Of a stretch of DNA of 64,000 nt, positions 8,865 through 17,189 are shown piece after piece. The translations under genes and the position numbers were made by a program. The stretch lies in assembly GCA_030447245.1 (NCBI GenBank), contig JAUJPG010000001.1, positions 146,338 to 210,337 of the forward strand, read 5' to 3'. This DNA is from Chloroflexota bacterium (GTDB taxonomy: Bacteria; Chloroflexota; UBA6077; JACCZL01). The notes under the pieces were generated by a model that was not told the DNA's origin, did not search any database, and saw only the letters and a program-made list of their open reading frames with translations. The stretch's first letter is position 1, and each line of letters opens with the position of its first letter.

Positions 8865-10203
8865 CCGGGTAAATCCCATGCGTGTGACCACCCCTCCAGA
8901 CTCGAAACGAAGCATGGCCTGCTTGCCCGCCCGTCCTGGACAACTCGCGGGCGCGGAGGGCATAGAAAGCGAGTTACCGTCGCTCGACACTGCGACGATT
9001 AGGCGCGATTTCCCGATCCTGCAACGGCAGGTTCATGGCAAGCCGTTGGTGTACCTGGACAATGCCGCGACGTCGCAGAAGCCGCGCCGCGTAATCCAGG
9101 CGCTGGTCGACTACTACGAGGGCATGAACGCGAACATCCACCGTGGCGTTCACGCGCTTGCCGAGGAAGCGACCGATGCCTACGAGGCGGCTCGGCAGAG
9201 GATCGGCCGCTTCATCGGCGCCACTGAGCCGGCCGAGGTCCTCTTTACCCGCAACACCACCGAAGCTATCAACCTGGTGGCGGCCACCTGGGCACGCGAG
9301 AACGTGAGGGCTGGCGACGACATCCTGATTACGGCAATGGAGCATCATTCCAACATCGTCCCCTGGCAATGGGTGGCAGAGCGACAGGGTGCGCGGCTGA
9401 AGTACGTTGAGTTCGGTCCCGGGGGCGAAATCAAGCTCGACGAGGTTGCGTCGCTTCTGACACCACGCACGAAGCTGGTGTCGATGGTGCATATGTCGAA
9501 CGTCCTTGGCACGATCAACCCGGTGGCCGATGTTGCGCGTCTGGCACACGACGCTGGTGCGCTGATGCTGGTGGATGGTGCGCAGAGCGTTCCACATCTA
9601 CCGGTAAACGTCGCCGATCTCGGATGCGATTTCCTGGCCTTCTCTTCGCACAAGATGCTTGGACCCACGGGTGTCGGAGTGCTTTGGGGACGGCGAGACC
9701 TGCTCGATCAAATGCCCCCATTCCTCGGGGGCGGGGAGATGATCGATTTAGTCGGCCGCGAGCGTTCGACCTACAATGCCCTACCCTGGAAGTACGAGGC
9801 GGGTACTCCAAACATTGCCGATGTGATCGCTTTCAGCACGGCGGTGGACTACCTGAGCGAGCTTGGGATGGACCGGGTACGGGCGCACGAGCTGGAGCTA
9901 GTTGCCTACGCCCTGGAGCAGCTCGGCAGCGTGCCGGGCATCACCCTCTACGGCCCAGACGCGCTTCAGCGCCGCGGCGGCGTTGCTTCCTTCTCGATCG
10001 AAGGAGTGCACCCACACGACCTGGGGCAGATCGTCGACTACGAGGGCGTGGCGATCCGAGTGGGACAGCATTGTTGCCAGCCAGCTATGGAGTCGCTCAA
10101 GGTTGGCGGGACCGCGCGCGCGAGCTTTTACGTCTACAACACGCCGGACGAGGTGGACACCCTGGTTCGTGCGCTGCTCCAGGCGCAGGAGATGTTTTCC
10201 TGA
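8857..10203 (+). CDS. sufS: Cysteine desulfurase SufS
   Basis: Class V aminotransferase-fold, PLP-dependent enzyme, about 448 residues from the ATG at 8857 (8-bp overlap with the Rieske gene). ATG at 8878 is an alternative that gives 441. YLDNAATSQKP and NIHRGVHALAEEAT are SufS signatures. The Schiff-base lysine is in SSHKMLGPTG (about K266) and the sulfur-accepting cysteine in GQHCCQPAM (about C406/C407). It takes sulfur from cysteine and passes the persulfide to SufU, encoded next. The N-terminal extension of about 40 residues before DFPIL is longer than usual, so the start is uncertain. Confidence 0.94.
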   Translation: MNSRVNPMRVTTPPDSKRSMACLPARPGQLAGAEGIESELPSLDTATIRRDFPILQRQVHGKPLVYLDNAATSQKPRRVIQALVDYYEGMNANIHRGVHALAEEATDAYEAARQRIGRFIGATEPAEVLFTRNTTEAINLVAATWARENVRAGDDILITAMEHHSNIVPWQWVAERQGARLKYVEFGPGGEIKLDEVASLLTPRTKLVSMVHMSNVLGTINPVADVARLAHDAGALMLVDGAQSVPHLPVNVADLGCDFLAFSSHKMLGPTGVGVLWGRRDLLDQMPPFLGGGEMIDLVGRERSTYNALPWKYEAGTPNIADVIAFSTAVDYLSELGMDRVRAHELELVAYALEQLGSVPGITLYGPDALQRRGGVASFSIEGVHPHDLGQIVDYEGVAIRVGQHCCQPAMESLKVGGTARASFYVYNTPDEVDTLVRALLQAQEMFS

Positions 10204-10290
10204 CTGACTACCGGCAGCGGATGACCCACAAGCGAACACGGGGTCATCGGCCACCGGTTACTGGTGGAGGGTACTGCAGGGAGGGGTCGG

Positions 10291-10791
10291 GTGTCGCTCG
10301 ACGATCTGTACAAAGAAACCATTCTGGATCACACGCGAGAGCCGCGCAACAAGGGCGAGCTTCCAGAACCTGACGTGGCAACTCGCGGCCACAACCCGCT
10401 CTGTGGTGACGAGATTCTACTTTCGCTCAAGTTCGGATCGGACGGCGAGACCGTTCAAGAGATTGCCTTTAGTGGGCGTGGCTGCTCGATCAGCCAGGCC
10501 TCCGCGTCGATGATGACCGTCGGTGTCAAGGGCGGGCGTCTGGATGCGGCCGACTCTCTCGGGCGAAACTTCAAGGCATTGATGACGGGTACCGGCTCGG
10601 GTGAGGGACTCAGTGGAAACGACGACCTGGAAGCGCTCCAGGGCGTGAAGAGATTTCCGGTCAGGATCAAATGCGCGCTGCTCCCGTGGACTGCGTTAGA
10701 CGAGGCGATCGAGACCTGGCGGCGGGCGAGTCGACCAGCGATGAGCAGGCCGCTGTCAGCAAGCGGCGACCATCCGGCAGCAGTTTCCTGA
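10291..10791 (+). CDS. sufU: SufU-type sulfur transfer/scaffold protein
   Basis: 166 residues from the GTG at 10291, which has a GGGAGGGG site just upstream; a GTG at 10264 is less likely. The three conserved cysteines and the aspartate are present: C38 and D40 in NPLCGDE, C63 in GRGCSISQ and C127 in RIKCALLPW, matching the zinc-binding set of Bacillus SufU. It accepts persulfide sulfur from SufS and delivers it to SufBCD. It closes the suf operon 88 bp after sufS. The C-terminal 25 residues are poorly conserved. Confidence 0.92.
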   Translation: MSLDDLYKETILDHTREPRNKGELPEPDVATRGHNPLCGDEILLSLKFGSDGETVQEIAFSGRGCSISQASASMMTVGVKGGRLDAADSLGRNFKALMTGTGSGEGLSGNDDLEALQGVKRFPVRIKCALLPWTALDEAIETWRRASRPAMSRPLSASGDHPAAVS

Positions 10792-10822
10792 CCTCTGATT
10801 GCCGAGTCCGGCGGGCTTCGTT

Positions 10823-12034
10823 GTGAAGGCGCTGCTGCTCACGAACGAGTACCCGCCGCACGTCTACGGCGGGGCTGGGGTGCACGTCGAGTTCCTCGTT
10901 CGTGAGTTGGCCAGTCTGGTTGAAGTCGAGGTTCGCTGCTTTGGCGATCAGCAGGTAGCTGCTGGCCCTCTCGTGGTCCGTGGATTCGCGGTCCACGAGG
11001 ATGCGATGAGCGCACCGCCTCCGCTGCGTCCGGTGTTTGGGGCCATGGCCCGCGGCGTTGACTTCGCGGCCCAACGGGTCGATGCGGACGTCGTCCACTG
11101 CCACACCTGGTATAGCCATCTGGGCGGCATCTTGATCAAGCAGGCCTACGGCATCCCGCTTGTCGTCACCGTCCACTCACTCGAACCGCTGCGACCCTGG
11201 AAGCGGGACCAGCTCGCTGGTGGCTATGACCTGACCGTGTGGGTCGAACGCACGGCCCTCGAGCTGGCCGACGCGGTCGTGGCCGTGTCTGAGGGGACGC
11301 GGATGGACGTTCTGCGCCTGGTCAACGTCGCGCCAGAGCGTGTCCACGTGATTCACAATGGGATCGATCCCGCCGTGTACCGCCAGGTTGAGGAGCGGGA
11401 CGCGCTTGACCAGTACGGGGTCGATCCCGAGCGTCCGTACGTCCTGTTCGTGGGGAGGGTGACTCGGCAAAAGGGAATCGTGCATCTGGTCCGAGCGATT
11501 CGTTGGATCGATCCCACGGCCCAGATTGTGTTGTGCGCCGGTCAACCAGATACTCACGACATTGCCGAGGAGATGGAGAGGGCCGTTGCCGAGGTCCAGG
11601 CTGAGCGGAAGGGCGTGCTGTGGATCCGCGAGATGCTTCCACGTCACACTGCTATCCAGCTTTACTCGCACGCCGCCGTATTCTGCTGCCCATCCATCTA
11701 CGAGCCGTTCGGGATCATCAACCTTGAAGCAATGGCCTGTGGCACACCCGTCGTGGCGAGCGTCGTCGGCGGCATTCCGGAAGTGGTAGTGGATGGCGAA
11801 ACCGGGATCCTGGTTCCGCTGGAGCAACGGGTGGAAAGCCCGTTCGAGCCCATTGACCCGCCGCGCTTTGGCGCCGACCTAGCGTCCGCCATCAACCGCT
11901 TGCTGGCTAATGAAGGTCTGCGCCTGCGGATGGGTCGAGCCGGCCGGCGACGCGTCGAGGACCAATTCGGCTGGGACACGGTGGCGCGGCGGACCGTGGA
12001 CCTGTATCGGTCGCTCTCGCCCGACATCCGTTAG
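10823..12034 (+). CDS. Glycogen synthase, actinobacterial type (GlgA/GlgM-like GT4)
   Basis: About 403 residues, GT-B fold. It matches the actinobacterial glgA family closely: LLLTNEYPPHVYGGAGVHVE, HCHTWYSHLGG, TVHSLEPLRPWKRDQL, HVIHNGIDP, FVGRVTRQKG and the donor-site PSIYEPFGIINLEAMACGTPVVAS. In mycobacteria the equivalent enzyme (GlgM) makes maltose-1-phosphate from ADP-glucose and glucose-1-phosphate. Others extend glycogen, so the product here may be either. The GTG at 10823 fits the family N-terminus better than the TTG at 10799. It follows sufU by 31 bp on the same strand, though a functional link to Fe-S assembly is not evident. Confidence 0.88.
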   Translation: MKALLLTNEYPPHVYGGAGVHVEFLVRELASLVEVEVRCFGDQQVAAGPLVVRGFAVHEDAMSAPPPLRPVFGAMARGVDFAAQRVDADVVHCHTWYSHLGGILIKQAYGIPLVVTVHSLEPLRPWKRDQLAGGYDLTVWVERTALELADAVVAVSEGTRMDVLRLVNVAPERVHVIHNGIDPAVYRQVEERDALDQYGVDPERPYVLFVGRVTRQKGIVHLVRAIRWIDPTAQIVLCAGQPDTHDIAEEMERAVAEVQAERKGVLWIREMLPRHTAIQLYSHAAVFCCPSIYEPFGIINLEAMACGTPVVASVVGGIPEVVVDGETGILVPLEQRVESPFEPIDPPRFGADLASAINRLLANEGLRLRMGRAGRRRVEDQFGWDTVARRTVDLYRSLSPDIR

Positions 12035-12077
12035 GGAGGGTCGGGTACTTCGTGTCATGCGTCCGCGGCTGGCGAAG

Positions 12078-12821
12078 CTATCTCTCTTCGACGGTCACGC
12101 TTTGGATCCGAGGCATGTCGACCGGCTTGGAGCTTTCGCCGCTTGGTCCGCGCTGAACCGGAACCTCGGCGATCTTGTCAAGGGTCTCGATCCCTTCGGT
12201 GACCTTGCCAAAGATCGTGTAGTTCTTTGGCAAGGTTGCACCCTGCCGGCCGTGAACGATGAAAAATTGGCTGCCCTGAGTGTTTGGGCCCGCGTTCGCC
12301 ATCGCTAGAGTGCCCTTCTCATAGGTGAAGGGCGTGTTCAACTCGTCGGCAAAGCGGTAGCCGGGGCCGCCCATGCCGGTTCCGGTCGGATCGCCAGTCT
12401 GGATCATAAAGTCTCGGATCACGCGATGGAACGGCACGCCGTCGTAGAAGCCTTCCCGTGCAAGGAACACAAAGTTGTTCACAGTGTTTGGCGCTTCCTT
12501 TGCGTGAAGCTGCGCGGTGAGTGGACCGAGGGAGGTCTCGATCCTGGCCGCGTACTGCTTGTTCGCGTCGATTTGCATCGGCGGCGGTGTTGGCCACTGC
12601 TTACTAGCCATGGTCTTCGCTTCTCCCTGAGCTTTGCTCGGCGCGGCGGGGGCCGCGGGCTGTTGAGTGGGCCGCGGCGGCGGCGATGCCGAACACGCGG
12701 TGGCAGCGATGGTCGCCATCGTGGCTGCCAGGATGAGTGCTATCAGTCGCCCCATACTTGCGCCGAGTACAAGCGATGTGTTTCGCCGGGCCTTGCCGTC
12801 CTTATCGGCGCTGGTCGTCAT
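12078..12821 (-). CDS. Cyclophilin-type peptidyl-prolyl cis-trans isomerase, predicted lipoprotein
   Basis: 247 residues from the ATG at 12821, which has AGAGGT about nine bases upstream. A basic n-region precedes the hydrophobic helix MGRLIALILAAT and a lipobox ending IAATAC, so the mature protein should be lipid-anchored outside the membrane. A proline/alanine-rich linker leads to a complete cyclophilin domain: FHRVIRDFMIQTGDPTGTG, NTQGSQFFI and YTIFGKV. It would catalyse proline isomerisation during folding of exported proteins. It is convergent with the glycogen synthase gene. Confidence 0.92.
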   Translation of the reverse strand: MTTSADKDGKARRNTSLVLGASMGRLIALILAATMATIAATACSASPPPRPTQQPAAPAAPSKAQGEAKTMASKQWPTPPPMQIDANKQYAARIETSLGPLTAQLHAKEAPNTVNNFVFLAREGFYDGVPFHRVIRDFMIQTGDPTGTGMGGPGYRFADELNTPFTYEKGTLAMANAGPNTQGSQFFIVHGRQGATLPKNYTIFGKVTEGIETLDKIAEVPVQRGPSGESSKPVDMPRIQSVTVEER

Positions 12822-12915
12822 GCGGGGCTGACCTCTGTCCTGGGTTGGCGGGCAACTCGGCCAAGATTTTTCAGCCGGCGTGGCCACTGGATCTTAGCAC
12901 CGCGCTTTCGGATGC

Positions 12916-12924
12916 TGGTACAAT
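12916..12924 (+). promoter_or_regulatory. Extended -10 promoter element
   Basis: TGGTACAAT, one base from a perfect extended -10, 61 bp before the ATG at 12985 of the small protein gene. No clear -35 is seen at 17 bp. Confidence 0.5.
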
Positions 12925-12984
12925 AGTGCTGTCATGGGCTACCAGCACGGGCCCGTGGGGGATTCTCCTTCTAAGGACGGTGAT

Positions 12985-13263
12985 ATGCCTCCGAGTGACC
13001 AGAACAAAGAGGCGCTGTTGGGTTTGACCGCGGGTGGACCGAGTAACAGCTTGAAGTCGTATGCCCCCACGCAGCTTTTCTTCCTGATGCGGCTGTCCTA
13101 TCTTCAGCGCCAGCGTCGCGAATGCGCGAACGTGCTTGACGGCAATGACTATCGCATGCGGCTCCTTCACAAGGCCCTGTACTCGACCTTCCAAGATTGC
13201 GTGAACGAGGGCGTGGGCGAGGAAGCCAAGCTCCTGATCGGCCAGCAGCAGCAGGCTAACTGA
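12985..13263 (+). CDS. Small protein of unknown function
   Basis: 92 residues. The ATG at 12985 has AAGGA seven bases upstream and lies behind a good -10 element, so it looks expressed; an upstream in-frame ATG at 12934 lacks such support. The N-terminus is polar and low-complexity. From LKSYAPTQLFFLMRLSYLQRQRRECANVL onward it is predicted largely helical with charged faces and two cysteines, and ends in a glutamine run. No membrane helix or signal peptide. I do not recognise the family. It lies 115 bp before the mscS gene. Confidence 0.7.
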   Translation: MPPSDQNKEALLGLTAGGPSNSLKSYAPTQLFFLMRLSYLQRQRRECANVLDGNDYRMRLLHKALYSTFQDCVNEGVGEEAKLLIGQQQQAN

Positions 13264-13378
13264 CTGCTCGCCGCGGCATCCGCGAGATGGACCGGACACG
13301 GCTGCTCTTCGTCCGCGAGGCCGCGGACCAAGGCACGCAGGCGCCTGGTTGCCGGGAGGCGGGCGCGAACGGAGAAAC

Positions 13379-14107
13379 GTGGAGCAACTTCCCCAGTTCC
13401 GTTGGTGGGTAGCGTCCGACTGGGCGACCATCCTGCAGGTTCTTGGCCCGCCGCTCTCCCGCGGATTTATCCTGGCCCTTCTTACGTGGTACCTCGCCGG
13501 TGCTGCACGCTCCGGCTTCGAGCATGCGACGGGACGTACCGCGGCCGATCCAAACCTCCGGCTCCTGATCGGCCGCATCGTCTACCTTGCTGTTCTCGCT
13601 ATCGGCGGAATTACCCTGCTCGACAACTTCGGGGTGCCGCTTACGGCGATCGCGACGGCGCTTGGAGTCATTGGTCTTGGTGTGGGTCTGGCACTCCAGG
13701 ACATCCTGAAGAACTTCTTCGCTGGTACTTATCTGCTGTTCGAGCGACCATTCCGTCTCGGCGACGAGATCTCGGTGAAGGACAACCGCGGCGTTGTCGA
13801 GACGATCGGCATTCGAACGACGAAGCTTCGCACCGCGGAGAACGTTGAGGTCATGATCCCAAACGCGATCATGTTCGCCGAGGTGGTCGCAAACCGCACC
13901 TACGAGCGGCCGATCATGAGGGATGCGTCCGGCGGCGCTGCCGTCGCGGATGACGCGACCAAGCACCCAGCATCAGGTCAACGGTTGTCCATCGGACCGC
14001 TTGCGGGGCTGAGCGTGCTCGGCTATAGTCCCGCCTCGACGTTCGGCCGTCGCGTCCGAGACCTCGGTGCGAACCTGCTGGACAGGACGCGCACGCTCGG
14101 CGGCTAG
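13379..14107 (+). CDS. Small-conductance mechanosensitive channel (MscS family)
   Basis: About 242 residues. Two N-terminal membrane helices are followed by the pore helix TM3, IGLGVGLALQDILKNFFAG, and the beta domain with RPFRLGDEISV, RGVVETIGIRTTKLRT and MIPNAIM. It opens under membrane tension to release solutes during osmotic downshock. The alpha/beta C-terminal domain of typical MscS is short and replaced by a low-complexity tail, so this is a compact variant. The start is taken as GTG 13379, with GGAG four bases upstream. Confidence 0.88.
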   Translation: MEQLPQFRWWVASDWATILQVLGPPLSRGFILALLTWYLAGAARSGFEHATGRTAADPNLRLLIGRIVYLAVLAIGGITLLDNFGVPLTAIATALGVIGLGVGLALQDILKNFFAGTYLLFERPFRLGDEISVKDNRGVVETIGIRTTKLRTAENVEVMIPNAIMFAEVVANRTYERPIMRDASGGAAVADDATKHPASGQRLSIGPLAGLSVLGYSPASTFGRRVRDLGANLLDRTRTLGG

Positions 14108-14137
14108 GGCGCGCCGTTCGGGAAGCGCGAGTAGTCC

Positions 14138-15400
14138 ATGCCCGACCATCCCGGCGTCCGGTCTGCCGAGGCGTCTGTGATGGACGCTCTGGACCCGGAA
14201 GATCGCCCGACTATTGCCGAGCGTAGCACGCTTTCGGTCGTGATCCCCGCGCTGAATGAGGAGCGTGGAATCCAGGCCATCCTCCAGCGGGTCCTTGCCC
14301 AGCGGGACGCGCTGCGGCGTGCCGGCCTCGCCAGCATCGAAGTTCTCGTCGTCGACGACGGGTCGACGGACCAGACTACCGAGCGCGTCGCGACCTACCG
14401 TGATGTGAAGCTCATCCGTCACGAGCGGAATCGAGGATACGGAGCAGCGCTCAAGACGGGTTTTGCGGCGGCGAGCGGCGACCTGCTGGCATTCCTGGAT
14501 GCGGACGGGACGTATCCTCCTGAATCGCTCCCGATTCTCTGCCGCGCGCTCGCCGAGCGCAACGCCGACCTGGTGATCGGTTCGCGCATGCTCAGTCCCG
14601 ACAGCGAGATGCCCATGGTTCGACGGGTTGGCAATACAGTCTTCGCCGCACTGCTTAGCGTCGTTGGGTCCCGCAAGATTTCGGACAGCGCAAGTGGGAT
14701 GCGGGTCTTCCGCCGAGCGGCTCTGGTGTCGATATATCCGTTGCCAGATGGACTCGACTTTACCCCCGCCATGAGCACCCGCGCCCTCTACGAAGGCCTG
14801 ACCATGGTCGAGGTACCGATTCCGTACAAGGAGCGCGTCGGCGCCTCCAAGCTGAACCCGCTCAAGGACGGCGTTCGATTCCTGCGTTCGATTCTCTGGA
14901 CGGCCTTGCTCTATGACCCTCAGCGTCTGTTTGGGGCCCTTGGCACCCTGATGCTGCTTGGCGCACTGCTGCTCGGCCTCGGGCCCACGCTGTACTACGT
15001 TCAACATCGTGGCTTGTTGGAAGGCATGATCTATCGGCTGTTTGCCGTCCTGATCCTGAGCGTGGCGGGGGTCAACGTCTTAGCGTTTGGGCTCACCTGT
15101 CAGGCCATCCTGGGGCTGTTGCCGGCGCGCAGGCGGCCGCCTCCGGGATTGCCCAAGGCGTGGCGCGGCAAGCTCGCCGCGCTTGGCATCGCGATGATCT
15201 TCGCTGGCCTCGGGTTGATGACGCCGGCCGCGGTAGAGTGGCTCCACACGCGCCAGATCACGTCGCATTGGTCGTACTTCGCCGCGGGCGGGACTCTGAT
15301 CTTGACCGGTCTCGAAATGGCCACCTGGCTGCTCTTGTTGATGATCTTGCAGGAGCTGACCACGCGCGACGTGCGCGCCCGGCGAGACCTGTCAACATAG
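14138..15400 (+). CDS. GT2 glycosyltransferase with C-terminal membrane helices (DPM1/GtrB-like)
   Basis: 420 residues. The GT-A domain covers about residues 30-260: SVVIPALNEERGI, VLVVDDGSTD, FLDADGTYPPE (metal-binding DAD) and VIGSRM. Four hydrophobic helices follow (about 265-410). The layout is that of polyprenyl-phosphate sugar synthases, which load a sugar from a nucleotide donor onto a lipid carrier at the inner face of the membrane. The carriers so made feed GT39-type transferases such as the one at 57834-59786, a plausible but unproven partner. It is 31 bp after mscS. Confidence 0.9.
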   Translation: MPDHPGVRSAEASVMDALDPEDRPTIAERSTLSVVIPALNEERGIQAILQRVLAQRDALRRAGLASIEVLVVDDGSTDQTTERVATYRDVKLIRHERNRGYGAALKTGFAAASGDLLAFLDADGTYPPESLPILCRALAERNADLVIGSRMLSPDSEMPMVRRVGNTVFAALLSVVGSRKISDSASGMRVFRRAALVSIYPLPDGLDFTPAMSTRALYEGLTMVEVPIPYKERVGASKLNPLKDGVRFLRSILWTALLYDPQRLFGALGTLMLLGALLLGLGPTLYYVQHRGLLEGMIYRLFAVLILSVAGVNVLAFGLTCQAILGLLPARRRPPPGLPKAWRGKLAALGIAMIFAGLGLMTPAAVEWLHTRQITSHWSYFAAGGTLILTGLEMATWLLLLMILQELTTRDVRARRDLST

Positions 15401-15757
15401 AGACAGCGGGAAAGGAGGGCGGCCACAGCCGCCGGTACTTCCCTCTATTTCGGCGACACGTGCGCTGGCCACGCGGGCCCTCGACGGACTGTCGCCCGGA
15501 GCTCCATGACATCACCATCAACTGCAGGCCGGTTGATGCCTGATTCGAGCATGGCGGGCTTTGCCGCGCGATCGATCCCGGGGCGTGCTCGATATTGGCG
15601 GTGGTCTGCAGGTCCAAGTTCCTTCCCTGCAGGAACTCGCAGATGATCAGCCGCACCCGCAGAATGGCTCCGACGACGAAGGCGGCCGCCGGCACCCGCC
15701 GCGCGCGGGCCGCGCACTATGCCGGCCGCTGTGTCGCCGACGAATTCGAGTTGCTGC
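15401..15757. other. Intergenic region with a small hairpin, no gene seen
   Basis: A perfect 6-bp GGCGGC/GCCGCC hairpin with a 4-nt loop sits at 15418-15433, just after the glycosyltransferase stop, but lacks a T-tract. Open frames further on show no recognisable family. The nadX gene ends at 15758 from the opposite direction, so this is a convergent junction. Confidence 0.35.
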
Positions 15758-16594
15758 CTACACCCCGACGACGACTGACGCAGTCAGGTTGCGGAGAGCC
15801 TTGACCATGCTCATCGCGGTCAGCCGCCCCGTCTTCGGGTTGTCGGAGGGGATGTTCTGGAGGAGCACTCTGAGCTCCCCAAACGCACCTCGCGCTTCGA
15901 CTTCGTGCGTGTTGCGGATGACCGTGGGATCGGCGACTACGCGAACGGTCGTCCTATCGAAGCCGAGCCCCGCCAGGCTGACCGCGGCCGCGACGTTGAC
16001 GTTCTCCGGAAACCGGAGTGCCGCCTCACGCGCCGGGCCGCTGTACAGCTCACGGGGCTCGCCAGAGCGTTCGACAGCGGCGGCCTCGGCCGGCGGAAGC
16101 AGGCCGGGCGGCGGCTTCCGAATTGAATGGGTGACGGCGTCCAAGCCGCCGACGGCCGCGGCCGAGATCGCGTCCAGGCCGGCAATCGCCCCGGTCGCCA
16201 GCAGCAGGCGCGCGCCGTGGTCATGGGCCGCCCGTTCGACGCGCTGGTGGAATCCGGCATCCGCGAACGCACCAACGCTGATGACCAGCAGGTCCTTGCC
16301 CTTTCGCAGCACGTCCTCGGCGTAGGCCCGGACAGCCCCGTGGCCCGCCACCTCAACGACGAGATCCATGCGAGTCGCCAGAAAGTCACCCGGGTCGCAG
16401 GTGACCAGGCAGCGAGGCCGCGATTGATCGTCGTCGGTGACCCTGTCGGGGCGCCGAACCAGCACTGCTGCGAGCTCGCACCGACCTGCTTCGCCGGAGC
16501 TGATCGCTCGGCCGAGTGTTCGGCCGATGCTCCCGTAGCCGATTAGGCCAACACGAAGGTGGGGCGGACGCTCCTGCCTCGGCATGTGTGGCAT
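15758..16594 (-). CDS. nadX: L-aspartate dehydrogenase
   Basis: 278 residues. The N-terminal Rossmann fold has GLIGYGSIGRTL. The catalytic part has ATGAIAGLDAISAAAVGGLD, SIRKPP, FPENVNVAAAVSLAGLGFDRT and RNTHEVEARGAFGEL. These are characteristic of NadX-type aspartate dehydrogenases, which oxidise L-aspartate to iminoaspartate with NAD(P)+ as the first step of NAD synthesis, in place of aspartate oxidase. No nadA or nadC is adjacent. GAGGTG lies seven bases before the ATG, and a promoter is predicted at 16615-16642. Confidence 0.88.
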   Translation of the reverse strand: MPHMPRQERPPHLRVGLIGYGSIGRTLGRAISSGEAGRCELAAVLVRRPDRVTDDDQSRPRCLVTCDPGDFLATRMDLVVEVAGHGAVRAYAEDVLRKGKDLLVISVGAFADAGFHQRVERAAHDHGARLLLATGAIAGLDAISAAAVGGLDAVTHSIRKPPPGLLPPAEAAAVERSGEPRELYSGPAREAALRFPENVNVAAAVSLAGLGFDRTTVRVVADPTVIRNTHEVEARGAFGELRVLLQNIPSDNPKTGRLTAMSMVKALRNLTASVVVGV

Positions 16595-16614
16595 CGATCG
16601 TCACCTCGCTGAGC

Positions 16615-16642
16615 AGTGTACCCTGGCCACGTGGGAGGGCAA
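16615..16642 (-). promoter_or_regulatory. Predicted nadX promoter
   Basis: Minus-strand TTGCCC (16642-16637) and TACACT (16620-16615) with a 16-bp spacer, about 20 bp before the nadX start codon. The ribosome binding site lies between the -10 box and the ATG, so the leader would be very short. Confidence 0.4.
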
Positions 16643-16715
16643 TGCTCCGCCGAGCGAGCCGAGCCCATCCGTCGGCGCGTCCCGTCGCGTCCACTTGGGC
16701 TCCACCGTACGGCGC

Positions 16716-17189
16716 CTATGCCTGATCGTGACTCCTCGGAGCTCTTACCGCATCGTGCGCGGTGGCGCGGCGGCCCGGTCGGATCCACTGCAAGCACACG
16801 TAGCCGAGGATTGTGGTAAACGCGGCCAGCAGGTACATACCCGCGCCGACTAGAAGTCCAATGGAGGCGGCGAGCCAGATGCTGGCCGCGGTGGTGAGCC
16901 CGCGCACTGCCGAGGATGTGCGCCAGATGGTGCCGGCCCCCAGGAAGCCCACTCCGGCGACGACCTGGGCGGCGATCCGCGCAGGATCGCGCGGCGTGCC
17001 CTTCTCCGGAAATCCGTACACTGAGACGACTGTGAAGGCGGTGGCACCCGCCGTGACCAGCATGTGCGTCCGAAGGCCAGCCGGGCGACCAGCGCGGTGG
17101 CGTTGAAAACCGAGGACCGCGCCGAAGAGGAACCCGAGGGCGATCCGTGTCATCAGCTCCAGATCGAGTTGGCTGACGGTGAGGTACAC
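16716..17189 (-). CDS. MgtC/SapB family membrane protein
   Basis: About 157 residues from the GTG at 17189. It has the MgtC/SapB core: LGFLFGAVLGFQRHRAGRPAGLRTHMLV, a central GVGFLGAGTIWR and GLTTAASIWLAASIGL, in five hydrophobic segments. The longer C-terminal ACT-like domain of MgtC itself is absent, as in most SapB-type members. Proposed roles in the family concern Mg2+ homeostasis and ATP synthase control; the function here is unknown. An in-frame start at 17246 would overlap the upstream loader gene. It lies 26 bp after the frameshift-corrected end of that gene. Confidence 0.82.
   Translation of the reverse strand: MYLTVSQLDLELMTRIALGFLFGAVLGFQRHRAGRPAGLRTHMLVTAGATAFTVVSVYGFPEKGTPRDPARIAAQVVAGVGFLGAGTIWRTSSAVRGLTTAASIWLAASIGLLVGAGMYLLAAFTTILGYVCLQWIRPGRRATAHDAVRAPRSHDQA

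Noticed and set aside
15561..16325. 254-codon plus-strand frame across nadX
   Set aside because: It is an arginine/serine-rich shadow of the minus-strand aspartate dehydrogenase gene, whose motifs are clear.
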